Of a stretch of 64,000 nucleotides of DNA, positions 53,705-61,392 are shown piece after piece. The position numbers and the translations under genes are program-made. Source of the DNA: Micropruina sp. (lineage in GTDB: Bacteria; Actinomycetota; Actinomycetes; Propionibacteriales; Propionibacteriaceae); the NCBI GenBank assembly GCA_016711205.1, contig JADJTM010000002.1, positions 434,001 through 498,000 on the forward strand, written 5' to 3'. Positions within the stretch are counted from its first letter, which is position 1. The number at the start of each line of letters is the position of its first letter. The notes beneath the pieces were generated by a model that worked only from the letters and a program-made list of their open reading frames with translations, made no database searches and was not told the origin of the DNA.

Positions 53705-55261
53705 ATGACCGATCACCACCTGCTCGGAATCGACTACGGCACAGAGAGCTGCCGGGTCGGCATCTTCACCGCGGACGGACGTCCGGTCACCTTCGCGGCC
53801 ACCGCGTACCCGACCCACCGGCCCCGTCCGGGTTGGGCCGAACAGTCCCCGAAGGACTGGTGGGACGCGCTGGTGGCGTCCACCCACCAGGCCCTGGCGC
53901 AGAGCGGACTGAAGCCCGAGCAGATCGTCGGCATCGGCTACGACGCCACCTCGTACTCGCTGGTGCCGACCGACGCCGACGGCAACGCGTTGCGCGACGC
54001 CATCATGTGGATGGACGTGCGGGCGACGAAGCAGGCGGCGCGCACCGACGCGCTGGAGGGGCAGGTGCGCCGCTACAACGCGGGCGGCACCCAGCCGAGC
54101 AGCGCCGAGTGGGCGCCGTTCAAGCTGGCCTGGCTCAAAGAGAACGAACCGGAAACCTACGGTCGAGCCCGCTGGCTGCTGGACGCCCCCGACTGGGTGG
54201 GCGCACAGCTCACCGGGCAGTTCGCCAACAACACCTGCTCGGCCTCGATCCGCATGTACCACGACCGCACCCAGGGCGGCTTTCTGCATCAGGTGTACGA
54301 CGTGGCCGGCTGCGGTGACGTGTTCGGCAAGCTGCCCGAACCGGTCAACCCACTGGGCACGCAGCTGGGGGTGCTGACCGAGCGCGCCGCGGACGCCCTG
54401 GGGTTGCGAGCCGGCACGCCGGTCGCGCAGGGCGGCATCGACGCCGAGCACGGCATGGTCGGACTGAACGTGCTCACACCCGGCCGCATGTCGCTGACCA
54501 CCGGCTCATCGCACGTGATGCTCGGGCAGGCCGAACGTCCGATCAGCGGAACCGGCTTCTGGGGAGCGTTCACCGACGCCGTGGTGCCGGGACTGTTCCT
54601 GGTCGAGACCTCCGGCGTCTCCACCGGATCGGCGCTGAACTGGTTCAAGGACCATTTCGCGCACGACGTGCTGATCGAGGCCGAGCAGCAGGGCGTCAGC
54701 CCCTATGACCTGCTGAACGAGCGATCCAAGGATCTGCCGCCGGGGTCGGACGGACTGATCATCAACGAGTACTTCCAGGGCAACCGCACCCCCTACTCCG
54801 ACTCGAAGGCACGCGGGGTGATGCTCGGCCTGACGTTGTCGCATCGTCCGCACCACATCTACCGGGCACTGCAAGAGGCCGTCTGCTACGGGGTCGCCCT
54901 CAACCTGAAATCACTGGCGGCATCCGGCTTCGTGCCCACCGAGATGGTGATGTGCGGCGGCGCCACCCGCTCGCGCGACTGGGTGCAGATGCACGCGGAC
55001 GTGACCGGTGTACCGATCGTCCTGACCGAGGTCGGTGACGCGGTGGCCCTGGGCTCGTGCGTGCTGGCCGCTGCTGCCGGCGGGGTTTACGCCTCGGTGC
55101 AGGACGCCGCGCGCGCCATGGTGCACGAAAAGGAAACCGTTCTGCCGCGGGCGGACGTGCACGAGCAGTACGTCCCGCTGGTGCGGCTGTACGGAAAGTT
55201 GTACCCGGCGGTGCACGAGTTGCAGCACGAACTGACCGATCTGACGGAGGCACGAGCATGA
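53705..55261 (+). CDS. FGGY-family carbohydrate (pentulose/polyol) kinase
   Basis: A 518-residue ATP-dependent sugar kinase with the full FGGY architecture: phosphate-binding LLGIDYGTESCRVGIF at residue 6, substrate-side WMDVRA, and the C-terminal domain with GGIDAEHG (catalytic-aspartate region), TTGSSHVMLG, EYFQGNRTPYSD and MVMCGGATRSRDW (adenosine site). The GTESCR signature resembles ribulokinase-like members. In the operon it seems redundant with PTS phosphorylation unless substrate enters unphosphorylated or a bisphosphate is formed. An AAAAGAGTCAACG leader precedes ATG 53705; its stop overlaps the dehydrogenase start. Confidence 0.9.
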   Translation: MTDHHLLGIDYGTESCRVGIFTADGRPVTFAATAYPTHRPRPGWAEQSPKDWWDALVASTHQALAQSGLKPEQIVGIGYDATSYSLVPTDADGNALRDAIMWMDVRATKQAARTDALEGQVRRYNAGGTQPSSAEWAPFKLAWLKENEPETYGRARWLLDAPDWVGAQLTGQFANNTCSASIRMYHDRTQGGFLHQVYDVAGCGDVFGKLPEPVNPLGTQLGVLTERAADALGLRAGTPVAQGGIDAEHGMVGLNVLTPGRMSLTTGSSHVMLGQAERPISGTGFWGAFTDAVVPGLFLVETSGVSTGSALNWFKDHFAHDVLIEAEQQGVSPYDLLNERSKDLPPGSDGLIINEYFQGNRTPYSDSKARGVMLGLTLSHRPHHIYRALQEAVCYGVALNLKSLAASGFVPTEMVMCGGATRSRDWVQMHADVTGVPIVLTEVGDAVALGSCVLAAAAGGVYASVQDAARAMVHEKETVLPRADVHEQYVPLVRLYGKLYPAVHELQHELTDLTEARA

Positions 55262-56601
55262 GCGACGCGATCAAGACGGGGCTGACCCACGCCGACCAAA
55301 CCGAAGTGGTCGAGGTCGGCCGCGGCGTGCTGGCCCGCGCCGGCGCGATCATCGCCGAACACCTCGACGTCGAGGCCCGGCCGGTGCTGATCGTGGCCGA
55401 CGAACGCACCTGGGCGGCCGCCGGCCAGGCCGTCCAGCAGTCGTTGCGGGACGCGGGGCTGAGCGTGGCCGAGCCGCTGATCTTTCCGGGCACGCCGGCG
55501 CTCTACGCCGCGTACGAGCATGCCGAAACCATCCGTGAGCGCCTGCGCGAACTCGGCGCGCTCGGTGTCGCGGTCGGGGCGGGAACGCTGAACGACCTGG
55601 TCAAGCTGGCGTCCGGGGAACTCGAACAGCCCTATGCGGTGGTGGGCACGGCGGCCTCGATGGACGGCTACACCGGCTTCGGCGCTCCGATGACCCGCGA
55701 CGGCGTCAAGGTAACCATGCCCTGCCCGGCGCCCACGGTGGTGCTCTTCGACCTCGACGTCGCCGCGGCCGCCCCCAAGAACATGGTGGGCTCCGGCTAC
55801 GGCGACCTGTCGGCGAAGATCCCCGGCGGAGCGGACTGGATTCTGTCCGACGCCGTCGGTTGGGAGCCGATGCATCCGTTGGCCTGGCAGTTGGTCCAAG
55901 GGGGCGTGGCCGACGCGCTGGCCGATCCGTTGGGCCTGGCGGCGGGCGAGCCGGCGGCCTACGAGGGCCTGGTGAACGGGCTGATTCTCTCCGGGTTGTC
56001 GATGCAGGTGTACGGCGGCACCCGTCCGGCCTCGGGCGCCGAGCACTACTTCAGCCACCTGTGGGAGCTCGACCACCTCGGCCAGGACTGGGATCCGCCG
56101 CTCTCGCACGGCTTCAAGGTGGCCATCGGCACGCTCGCCATGTGCGCCTTCTACGAACGATTCATGGCCCGCGATCTCGCCGCCCTCGACGTGGACGCCG
56201 CAGTGGCGGCCTGGCCGAGTTGGGCCGCGATCGAGACCGACATTCGCACCCGGTTGTCCGGCTCGCTGGCCGACCACTGCGTGAAGGAGACGCGCACCAA
56301 GTACCTGGACGCTGACGGCCTGCGGCAACGGCTGACCGCTTTGATCGGTTCATGGGACGAGGTGCGCGCTCGACTGCAGAGCCAGCTGAAGCCGGCCCGC
56401 GAATTGCAGACGATGCTGCGCGAGGCGGGCGCGCCGAGCGTCCCCGAAGACATCGGGCTCACGGCCGAACAGGTGAAACAGACCTTCCACAGCGCCGCCT
56501 ACTACCGCAGCCGCTACAGCGTGCTCGATCTGGCCCGCGAGGCCGGCTGGTTCGATGAGCTGGTCGAGGAGGTCTTCGCGCCGGGTGGCCTGTGGACGTG
56601 A
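55258..56601 (+). CDS. sn-Glycerol-1-phosphate dehydrogenase-like (AraM/EgsA family) polyol-phosphate dehydrogenase
   Basis: A 447-residue NAD(P)-dependent, metal-requiring dehydrogenase of the iron-alcohol-dehydrogenase superfamily. The dinucleotide segment GVAVGAGTLNDLVKLAS and the TAASMDGYTGFGAPM loop are diagnostic for the AraM/G1PDH group. Metal ligands appear as D in GSGYGDLSAK, H in AEHYFSHLWELD and H in LSHGFKVAIG. A C-terminal extension of about 80 residues beyond the archaeal enzymes matches bacterial AraM. In context it probably oxidises the phosphorylated polyol produced by the PTS or kinase, rather than making lipid backbone. ATGA overlap with the kinase gene. Confidence 0.88.
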   Translation: MSDAIKTGLTHADQTEVVEVGRGVLARAGAIIAEHLDVEARPVLIVADERTWAAAGQAVQQSLRDAGLSVAEPLIFPGTPALYAAYEHAETIRERLRELGALGVAVGAGTLNDLVKLASGELEQPYAVVGTAASMDGYTGFGAPMTRDGVKVTMPCPAPTVVLFDLDVAAAAPKNMVGSGYGDLSAKIPGGADWILSDAVGWEPMHPLAWQLVQGGVADALADPLGLAAGEPAAYEGLVNGLILSGLSMQVYGGTRPASGAEHYFSHLWELDHLGQDWDPPLSHGFKVAIGTLAMCAFYERFMARDLAALDVDAAVAAWPSWAAIETDIRTRLSGSLADHCVKETRTKYLDADGLRQRLTALIGSWDEVRARLQSQLKPARELQTMLREAGAPSVPEDIGLTAEQVKQTFHSAAYYRSRYSVLDLAREAGWFDELVEEVFAPGGLWT

Positions 56602-56665
56602 CCCGTACGTCACGCCGCTTGCGGTCGGCTTCGCGCACGATACGGCCGGCGGGGAGGATGGGGTC

Positions 56666-57169
56666 ATGACCTGGACCGCACCCACGATCACGCGCGAGGA
56701 GTTCGCGCTCGACCTGCCTGAGCGTCAAGCCCTGTCGGCGTTCGTCGACTTCCACCGCCAGACCTTCCTGTGGAAGTGCGAAGGCCTCAGCGCTGAGCAG
56801 CTCGCGTCGCACCCGATCGCCAGCACGGGCATCAGCCTGCTGGGCATCATCCGGCACATGGCCGAGGTGGAACGCCACTGGTGGCGGCATCGGGTGGCCG
56901 GCGAGAACGTCCCCAACCTCTACGACGACGATGCCGAATGGGGGCCACTCGACCCCACGACGGCGGCCGCCGACTACGAGCAACTCGTCAACGAGTGGTC
57001 GATGGTGGACGCGGTCGCGGCCCGTTTCGACCTGGACGACACCTTCGCGCGCCGCGACGAGGTGTGGAGCATCCGCACCCTGTACCTGCACCTGATCGAG
57101 GAGTGGGCCCGCCACAACGGCCACGCCGACCTGATCCGCGAGGCCATCGACGGTGCCGTCGGCGAGTAG
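56666..57169 (+). CDS. DinB-family (DUF664) protein
   Basis: A 167-residue four-helix bundle. The metal-site histidines lie in GIIRHMAEVERHWWRHR (about residue 58) and LYLHLIEEWARHNGHADLIREAIDG (about residue 135), in parts as LHLIEEWARHNGH. These are the hallmark of actinobacterial DUF664 proteins, presumed mycothiol- or bacillithiol-dependent transferases. ATG 56666 is used since the longer frame runs back into the dehydrogenase gene. Substrate unknown; probably its own transcript, 65 bp after the polyol operon. Confidence 0.87.
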   Translation: MTWTAPTITREEFALDLPERQALSAFVDFHRQTFLWKCEGLSAEQLASHPIASTGISLLGIIRHMAEVERHWWRHRVAGENVPNLYDDDAEWGPLDPTTAAADYEQLVNEWSMVDAVAARFDLDDTFARRDEVWSIRTLYLHLIEEWARHNGHADLIREAIDGAVGE

Positions 57170-57264
57170 CTGCTGCGGAGATCACGTTGGCTTGCAGCGG
57201 GCCCGGTGTGCACCTCGTCCACTGGGGCTGCCGTTGTCGAGAGCGGTACAGGCTTTCAGGTTCG

Positions 57265-57336
57265 GTACACGTTGTCGGGTCATAACACGAAAGCGTGGAT
57301 CGAACGTGACAACCTGCACCGCTGCGGAGAACGTCG
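57265..57336. repeat. Dispersed hairpin repeat, second family, copy 1
   Basis: About 72 bp nearly identical to 59345-59414. The left half (57265-57300) folds as a 16-bp imperfect stem with a CATA loop, and both copies end at GCGGAGAACG. A truncated third relative of the upstream part and stem start lies at about 57981-58030 (gagagcggtgcgggc...ttgggtac). The copy sits between the DinB gene and the convergent DHFR-like gene. Confidence 0.75.
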
Positions 57337-57355
57337 CCGGAGGCCCCAACCGCGT

Positions 57356-57919
57356 TCAAGCGTGTCGGACGGCGTGGCGCAGGTAGATCACGCCGTTGTC
57401 GAATCTGCGGTGGTCCAGCAGTTCGAGGTCGAGTCGGACGCCGCGAGGTAGCGCCGGCTTGCCGCCGCCGATGCTGACCGGGCAGAGCAGCAGCACGCAC
57501 TCGTCGACAAGTCCGTGCCGGAACGCTTCGGCCGCGATCTGTGCGCCGCCGATGCTCAGATCCCGGCCGGAGGTCTGCTTGAGCTGTCGGACCGACTCGG
57601 GCTCGAACCGCCGCTCGATCCTGGTGCGTGGGGTCGACACGTCGGCGAGTGACGTGGAGTAGACAATCTTGTCGGTGTCGCGCCAGATATCGGCGTACTC
57701 GCGGACGACCGCCGGCTCGTCCGCCAGCCAGTCATCGCTCTGCCAGACCTGCATCGTCTCGTACATGCGTCGTCCATACAGTGACGTGCCGATCCCTCGT
57801 TCGTGCTCGTTCCAGAAGGAGTGGACGGCCTCGTCGGGCACGGACCAGTCGAACGCACCGGCCTCGTCCTCGATGAAGCCGTCGAGCGAGGTGTTGGCCG
57901 CGTAGATCAGTTTGCCCAT
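57356..57919 (-). CDS. Dihydrofolate reductase-fold (RibD_C) protein
   Basis: A 187-residue protein with the DHFR/RibD C-terminal fold: KLIYAANTSLDGFIEDEAGAFDW-type start (seen as ANTSLDGFIED), LYGRRMYETM, and DLSIGGAQIAAEAFRHGLVDE with the NADPH-binding GG. These stand-alone actinobacterial homologues are predicted NADPH-dependent reductases of unknown substrate, not true folate enzymes. ATG 57919 fits the family N-terminus. It converges on a repeat downstream. Confidence 0.9.
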   Translation of the reverse strand: MGKLIYAANTSLDGFIEDEAGAFDWSVPDEAVHSFWNEHERGIGTSLYGRRMYETMQVWQSDDWLADEPAVVREYADIWRDTDKIVYSTSLADVSTPRTRIERRFEPESVRQLKQTSGRDLSIGGAQIAAEAFRHGLVDECVLLLCPVSIGGGKPALPRGVRLDLELLDHRRFDNGVIYLRHAVRHA

Positions 57920-58031
57920 GGAACCCTCCGCCAGGTCGAAGGCTCCAGCGTGCAGCGTCCCGTCGACGACGGCAAGGTGGGGTGCCGTTGTCGAGAGCGG
58001 TGCGGGCCTTCAGGTTGGGTACCTGTTGTCG

Positions 58032-58343
58032 GGTCTACCGGCATTGCCACGCTCAGTCCAGCTGGACGTCACCGTGCAGGCCGAAGCGATGCACCGCGAT
58101 CATGTGGCGCACACGTTCGTCCAGCAGCGCGAGGCGAGGTTCGTGGCGTCCGTGCGAGCGGAACTGGCGGCCGAGTATCAGGCCGGACGGTTGCGCGAGG
58201 GTTTGGATCTCGACATGATCGCCCGGCTGATCACCGCGCAGATCGAGGGCATTCAGCCGGCCTGGCTCGGGGACCCGTCCGTGGATGTGGCCGTGCACCT
58301 GGCCGCACTGACGGACCGGATCCGCAAGACTGTCGACGGGTAA
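58032..58343 (+). pseudogene. TetR-family regulator, C-terminal remnant
   Basis: About 100 codons encode a helical TetR-type ligand-binding end: FVQQREARFVASVRAELA, then GLDLDMIARLITAQIEGI and VDVAVHLAALTDRIRKTV. The N-terminal HTH is absent; the frame upstream instead runs through the truncated hairpin repeat at about 57981-58030. The break therefore coincides with the repeat. A further repeat core begins right after the TAA stop. Confidence 0.75.
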
Positions 58344-58344
58344 T

Positions 58345-58357
58345 GGGGACGGTTCCT
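58345..58357 (+). repeat. Single copy of the GGGGACGGTTCCT repeat
   Basis: The core is flanked by GACGGGTAA and TTCCCGTTC, which pair partly. It directly follows the stop codon of the TetR remnant, as at the fadJ-like stop. Confidence 0.8.
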
Positions 58358-58380
58358 TTCCCGTTCACGTCGGCACCCGA

Positions 58381-58971
58381 TCACTCGGCCGCTCCGATGG
58401 ATCCGCCCCGCTTGGCGATCCGGTAGACGTTCAGGGGCCACAGTGCAACGCCGTTCGCATCGCGCGGCACGGTGCCCAAGGGCTTCAGCGGAAGATCGCG
58501 AAGATTCGCGTCCTTTGCCGCTTTGACGGCGTCGAATGCGGTGATCACCTCATGCGCGGCTGGAGTGCTCAGGGCGCTGGGGTGATCCCACAGATTGAAC
58601 AGGTCACCCAAAATCTGGCCGTAGCGGGCACTGAGTTCGCGGGCATGGCCGGCCATTTCGCCGTAGTTCTTCACCCGCGGAAAGAGAGCGCAGACTGCCG
58701 TCGCCAAAGAGAAGATCGCGACGGCCGCGCGGGCCCAATTACTCGTTGATTCTTCAAGGGTCGCCCAGACGGTCAGGCTGGTGACGGCGGCCAGCAGGCC
58801 CGCCGCGATTGCCCACCGATCAGCGGTGCGCTGCTTGTCGTTGGCGTACGCCGGCAGCAACAGCACCCAGTAGCGGGCACTGTCCAGACAGTCGCGCACG
58901 TTGGCCTTCGACACCGGAATATCGGCCGCATGTGCCGCGTTCGTCTTGGACGGATTCGTGGTGACAGTCAT
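58381..58971 (-). CDS. Two-TM-helix protein, possibly SLATT-like
   Basis: A 196-residue protein: cytosolic N-terminal helix (VSKANVRDCLDSARYW), two closely spaced TM helices (WAIAAGLLAAVTSLTVWATL and ARAAVAIFSLATAVCALF) and a C-terminal helical part with YGEMAGHARELSARYGQILGDLF. That order resembles the SLATT (SMODS/SLOG-associated 2TM effector) domain, which acts in nucleotide-dependent defence as a membrane effector. No nucleotide-sensing partner is adjacent, so this is only a structural suggestion. Start ATG 58971, six bases after AAGGGGG. An upstream cysteine-motif remnant ends 15 bp before this start. Confidence 0.6.
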   Translation of the reverse strand: MTVTTNPSKTNAAHAADIPVSKANVRDCLDSARYWVLLLPAYANDKQRTADRWAIAAGLLAAVTSLTVWATLEESTSNWARAAVAIFSLATAVCALFPRVKNYGEMAGHARELSARYGQILGDLFNLWDHPSALSTPAAHEVITAFDAVKAAKDANLRDLPLKPLGTVPRDANGVALWPLNVYRIAKRGGSIGAAE

Positions 58972-58985
58972 GATGGCCCCCTTGC

Positions 58986-59303
58986 TCATGTGTGTGTGAC
59001 TGACTCCAACTCCATTGTGCAACCTTGATTTCTGCATGAGTCGAAATGATTGGTAAGAACCCCACCCGCCAGCTCGTCCGCAGTTTCGGTTGGAGTTGGT
59101 TCCTGGTCGAATCCACCGCCATTCGCTGAACGTGTCGCAGCCGCGCGCGTCCGCCGAACCCGTTCGCCGACCCGGGTGGTGACCCAGTCGAACCCTGCCG
59201 GGTCACCGATCAGGACCCGTTTGCACGGGCGGCACCACAGCCGGCCATCACCCGTCTCGGCCCACTTCTCATGGGTAGTGTCGTTGCCACACTGGCACGC
59301 TTC
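58986..59303 (-). pseudogene. Cysteine-motif (zinc-ribbon-like) open frame lacking a start codon
   Basis: An open frame of 105 codons has CQCGNDTTHEKWAE and then RLWCRPCKRVLIGDPAGFDW, giving a CxC...CxxC arrangement that suggests a zinc ribbon. Third positions in its first half are strongly G/C, as in real genes here. No ATG, GTG or TTG occurs before residue 95, and a stop lies two codons upstream of the first cysteine, next to the hairpin repeat at 59345. It is probably the 3' part of a gene cut by that repeat. Unrecognised family. Confidence 0.4.
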
Positions 59304-59344
59304 TCAAGCGATGATTTCAGGAACGGTGCATGGTTTCAGAAACG

Positions 59345-59414
59345 GTGCACGTTGTCGCGTCATAACGCGAAAGCGTGCACCCAAGGTGACAGCGTGTACC
59401 GATGCGGAGAACGG
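59345..59414. repeat. Dispersed hairpin repeat, second family, copy 2
   Basis: Arms GTGCACGTTGTCGCGT (59345-59360) and ACGCGAAAGCGTGCAC (59365-59380) form a 16-bp stem with one mismatch and one wobble around CATA. The following 34 bp match copy 1 closely to GCGGAGAACG. It lies between nhaA and the cysteine-motif remnant; the 484-bp gap 58972-59455 contains only these two items. Confidence 0.8.
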
Positions 59415-59455
59415 CTTTCCCCGTGCGACGGCGAACTGGACGAAATCGCGATCGG

Positions 59456-60715
59456 TCAGTCGACCGAGCCGTCACCGATGAGACGGACGTCGTGGTCGAC
59501 GACTCCGTCGACGTTCATGTCGGCGGCGCGGGCCTGCCGAGCGTCCCACCGCAGGGTGATCGCGCCCATGACCGCGGTGAGCACGCTGGCCAGCAGCACG
59601 CCCACCTTGGCCGCCACCGTGAACGCCTGGTCGTCGAACGACAACTCCGCGATCAGCAGGGACACCGTGAAGCCGATGCCGCACAGAAAGCCGATCGGCA
59701 CCAGGTCGCGCAGCCCGATGGCGTCCGGTAGTCGCAGCGGCGTGAAGCGGGTGACCAACGCGGTGGCCCCGAGCACCCCGATCAGCTTGCCGGCCATCAA
59801 GCCGGTCAGGACGGCCGCGAACACCGGCAGGTCGAAGCCGTCCGATCCGCGTCCGACCAGGGTGACGCCCGAGGCGAAGAACGCGAACACCGGCAGCGCA
59901 AGGCCGGCCGACCACGGCCTGACCGCGGAATCGACCCGGTGGGTGCGCGGCTCCTGCTCGGCGCCCTGGGTGAGCGCCGGCACGGTCAGGCCGAGCGCCA
60001 CCCCGGCGATGGTCGCGTGGACGCCGCTGTCGTGCATCAGCGTCCAGGCCACCAGGGCGAGTGGCAGCAGCACCCACCAGCGCAGCACTCGGGCCCGGAC
60101 GGCCAGGCCGAAGCCGGCGATCGCCACCGCCGCGGCCAGCAGCGCCCAGGGATGGATCTGTTCGGTGTAGAAGGCGGCGATCACGATGATGGCCAACAGG
60201 TCGTCCACCACCGCCAGGGTCAGCAGGAATGTGCGCAGGGCTCGCGGCAGCCCGCGGCCGAAGACCGCGAGCACTGCCAGCGCGAAGGCAATGTCGGTGG
60301 CGGTCGGAACCGCCCAACCGTCCAGTGCCGCCTGTTCGCCCGACAGCATCACGATCGCGGTGAACAATGCCGCGGGCAGCACCATGCCGCCGACCGCCGC
60401 CACCACCGGAACGCCCGCCTCGCGCGGGTGACGCAGGCTGCCGGCGACCAGCTCGTGCTTGAGTTCCACGCCCACCACGAAGAAGAAGATGGCCAGCAAA
60501 CCGTCCGCGGCCCAGGTGGCCAGGGGCAGGTCGAGGTGAACCACCGCCGGTCCGACGCGGTACTGCGAGAGGGCCGTGAACCAGGCGTTGAGTGGGGAGT
60601 TGGCCAACGCGAACCCGATCGCCGCCGCGCCGAGCAACAGGACTCCGCCGGTGGCTTCGCCGGTCACGAACCGGCGCACTCGGCCGGGCCATCGCTCAGT
60701 TGTCGCCCGATTCAT
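59456..60715 (-). CDS. nhaA: Na+/H+ antiporter NhaA
   Basis: A 419-residue 12-TM antiporter exchanging cytosolic Na+ (or Li+) for external protons. The transport-site aspartates are present in VVDDLLAI (the D163-D164 pair of E. coli) and PTATDIAFALA (D133). The FFFVVGVELKHELV segment and MVLPAALF follow the family. A C-terminal tail of about 25 residues is not conserved. ATG 60715 is preceded by CGGAGAG. A strong hairpin in the leader, centred 34 bp upstream, may regulate it. Confidence 0.95.
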   Translation of the reverse strand: MNRATTERWPGRVRRFVTGEATGGVLLLGAAAIGFALANSPLNAWFTALSQYRVGPAVVHLDLPLATWAADGLLAIFFFVVGVELKHELVAGSLRHPREAGVPVVAAVGGMVLPAALFTAIVMLSGEQAALDGWAVPTATDIAFALAVLAVFGRGLPRALRTFLLTLAVVDDLLAIIVIAAFYTEQIHPWALLAAAVAIAGFGLAVRARVLRWWVLLPLALVAWTLMHDSGVHATIAGVALGLTVPALTQGAEQEPRTHRVDSAVRPWSAGLALPVFAFFASGVTLVGRGSDGFDLPVFAAVLTGLMAGKLIGVLGATALVTRFTPLRLPDAIGLRDLVPIGFLCGIGFTVSLLIAELSFDDQAFTVAAKVGVLLASVLTAVMGAITLRWDARQARAADMNVDGVVDHDVRLIGDGSVD

Positions 60716-60737
60716 CGGCTCTCCGCACGTCGCTGGA

Positions 60738-60761
60738 CCGCACCCATCGTGATGGGTGCGG
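60738..60761 (-). promoter_or_regulatory. Perfect hairpin in the nhaA 5' leader
   Basis: CCGCACCCATC and GATGGGTGCGG pair over 11 bp around two bases, 23 bp upstream of the nhaA ATG and flanked on the mRNA by two GGAGAG segments (at about 60770 and 60720). The downstream GGAGAG is the likely ribosome-binding site. A cation-responsive leader is possible, but I could not match a known riboswitch consensus. Confidence 0.5.
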
Positions 60762-60870
60762 ATGCCGACCAGACTCTCCGGCTCACCGCTGAGTGAGTCT
60801 AGAGGGCAACCTACCCGGCCGCAGGAAGACACCGCCGAACGCCCCGGTCAACCATTCGAAGAAATACTAT

Positions 60871-60892
60871 CATCTGATCATACGATCAGATG
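60871..60892. promoter_or_regulatory. ArsR/SmtB-type operator
   Basis: CATCTGATC-ATAC-GATCAGATG is a perfect 9-bp inverted repeat ending 11 bp before the GTG start of the ArsR gene. A TACTAT -10-like element (60865-60870) abuts it. Placement over the promoter indicates autorepression of the regulator-CDF operon. Confidence 0.85.
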
Positions 60893-60903
60893 GGGAGTTG
60901 GCG

Positions 60904-61392
60904 GTGGAAGCGGTGAGGGGCTTGGACGGCTGCGTGGTGCCCCAGGTGCACCCCGACAAGGTGCGGTTGGTCACGGCGAATGCTCCTGATGCGGACGAAC
61001 TGGCGAGGCTCAGTGCCGTGTTCAAGTTGCTCGGCGACCCGACCCGCGCGCGCCTGTTGTACGCACTGCTCGAGGCCGGCGAGCTCTGCGTCTGCGATCT
61101 CGCGGCCGCGACCGCGACCGCCGAGGCGACCGTGTCACAGGCGCTTCGGCTGCTGCGCGCCTCGTCCGTGGTCACCGGACGGCGCGAGGGACGCAACGTG
61201 TTCTACCGGCTGTCGGACGCGCACGTCCGGCTGCTGCTCGACGTCACCCGCGAGCACATCACCCACGACGCCGGCGGTACCCACGACGCCGGCGGTACCC
61301 ACGACGCCGGCGCTGCCCACGACGCCGGCGTTGCCCACGACGCCGGCGTTGCCCACGGCGCGGCGGGCAGCGTGGGCGGGGTGACCCGATGA
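60904..61392 (+). CDS. ArsR/SmtB-family metal sensor with histidine-rich repeat tail
   Basis: A 162-residue metal-responsive repressor. The winged HTH is KLLGDPTRARLLYALLEAG then TVSQALRLLRASSVV. Two metal sites are visible: the alpha-3 cysteine pair ELCVCDL, and an alpha-5 site DAHVRLLLDVTREHITH fitting D-x-H-x10-H-x2-H, as in zinc sensors SmtB/CzrA. The tail has five six-residue repeats HDAG(G/A/V)(T/A) that add histidines and may bind metal. GTG 60904 is preferred; upstream sequence is operator. The stop overlaps the CDF exporter start (ATGA), so it probably represses efflux until Zn, Cd or Co binds. Confidence 0.9.
   Translation: MEAVRGLDGCVVPQVHPDKVRLVTANAPDADELARLSAVFKLLGDPTRARLLYALLEAGELCVCDLAAATATAEATVSQALRLLRASSVVTGRREGRNVFYRLSDAHVRLLLDVTREHITHDAGGTHDAGGTHDAGAAHDAGVAHDAGVAHGAAGSVGGVTR
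61261..61350 (+). repeat. 18-bp minisatellite inside the ArsR gene
   Basis: Five complete units of (a/g)cccacgacgccggcg(g/c/t)t, plus a partial sixth, encode the HDAG repeats. The unit keeps the reading frame, so copy number could vary without inactivating the gene. Confidence 0.9.

Noticed and set aside
54506..57124. Several long minus-strand frames opposite the polyol operon
   Set aside because: They are third-position shadows of well-supported genes on the plus strand, with arginine/glycine/histidine-rich compositions and no family motifs.
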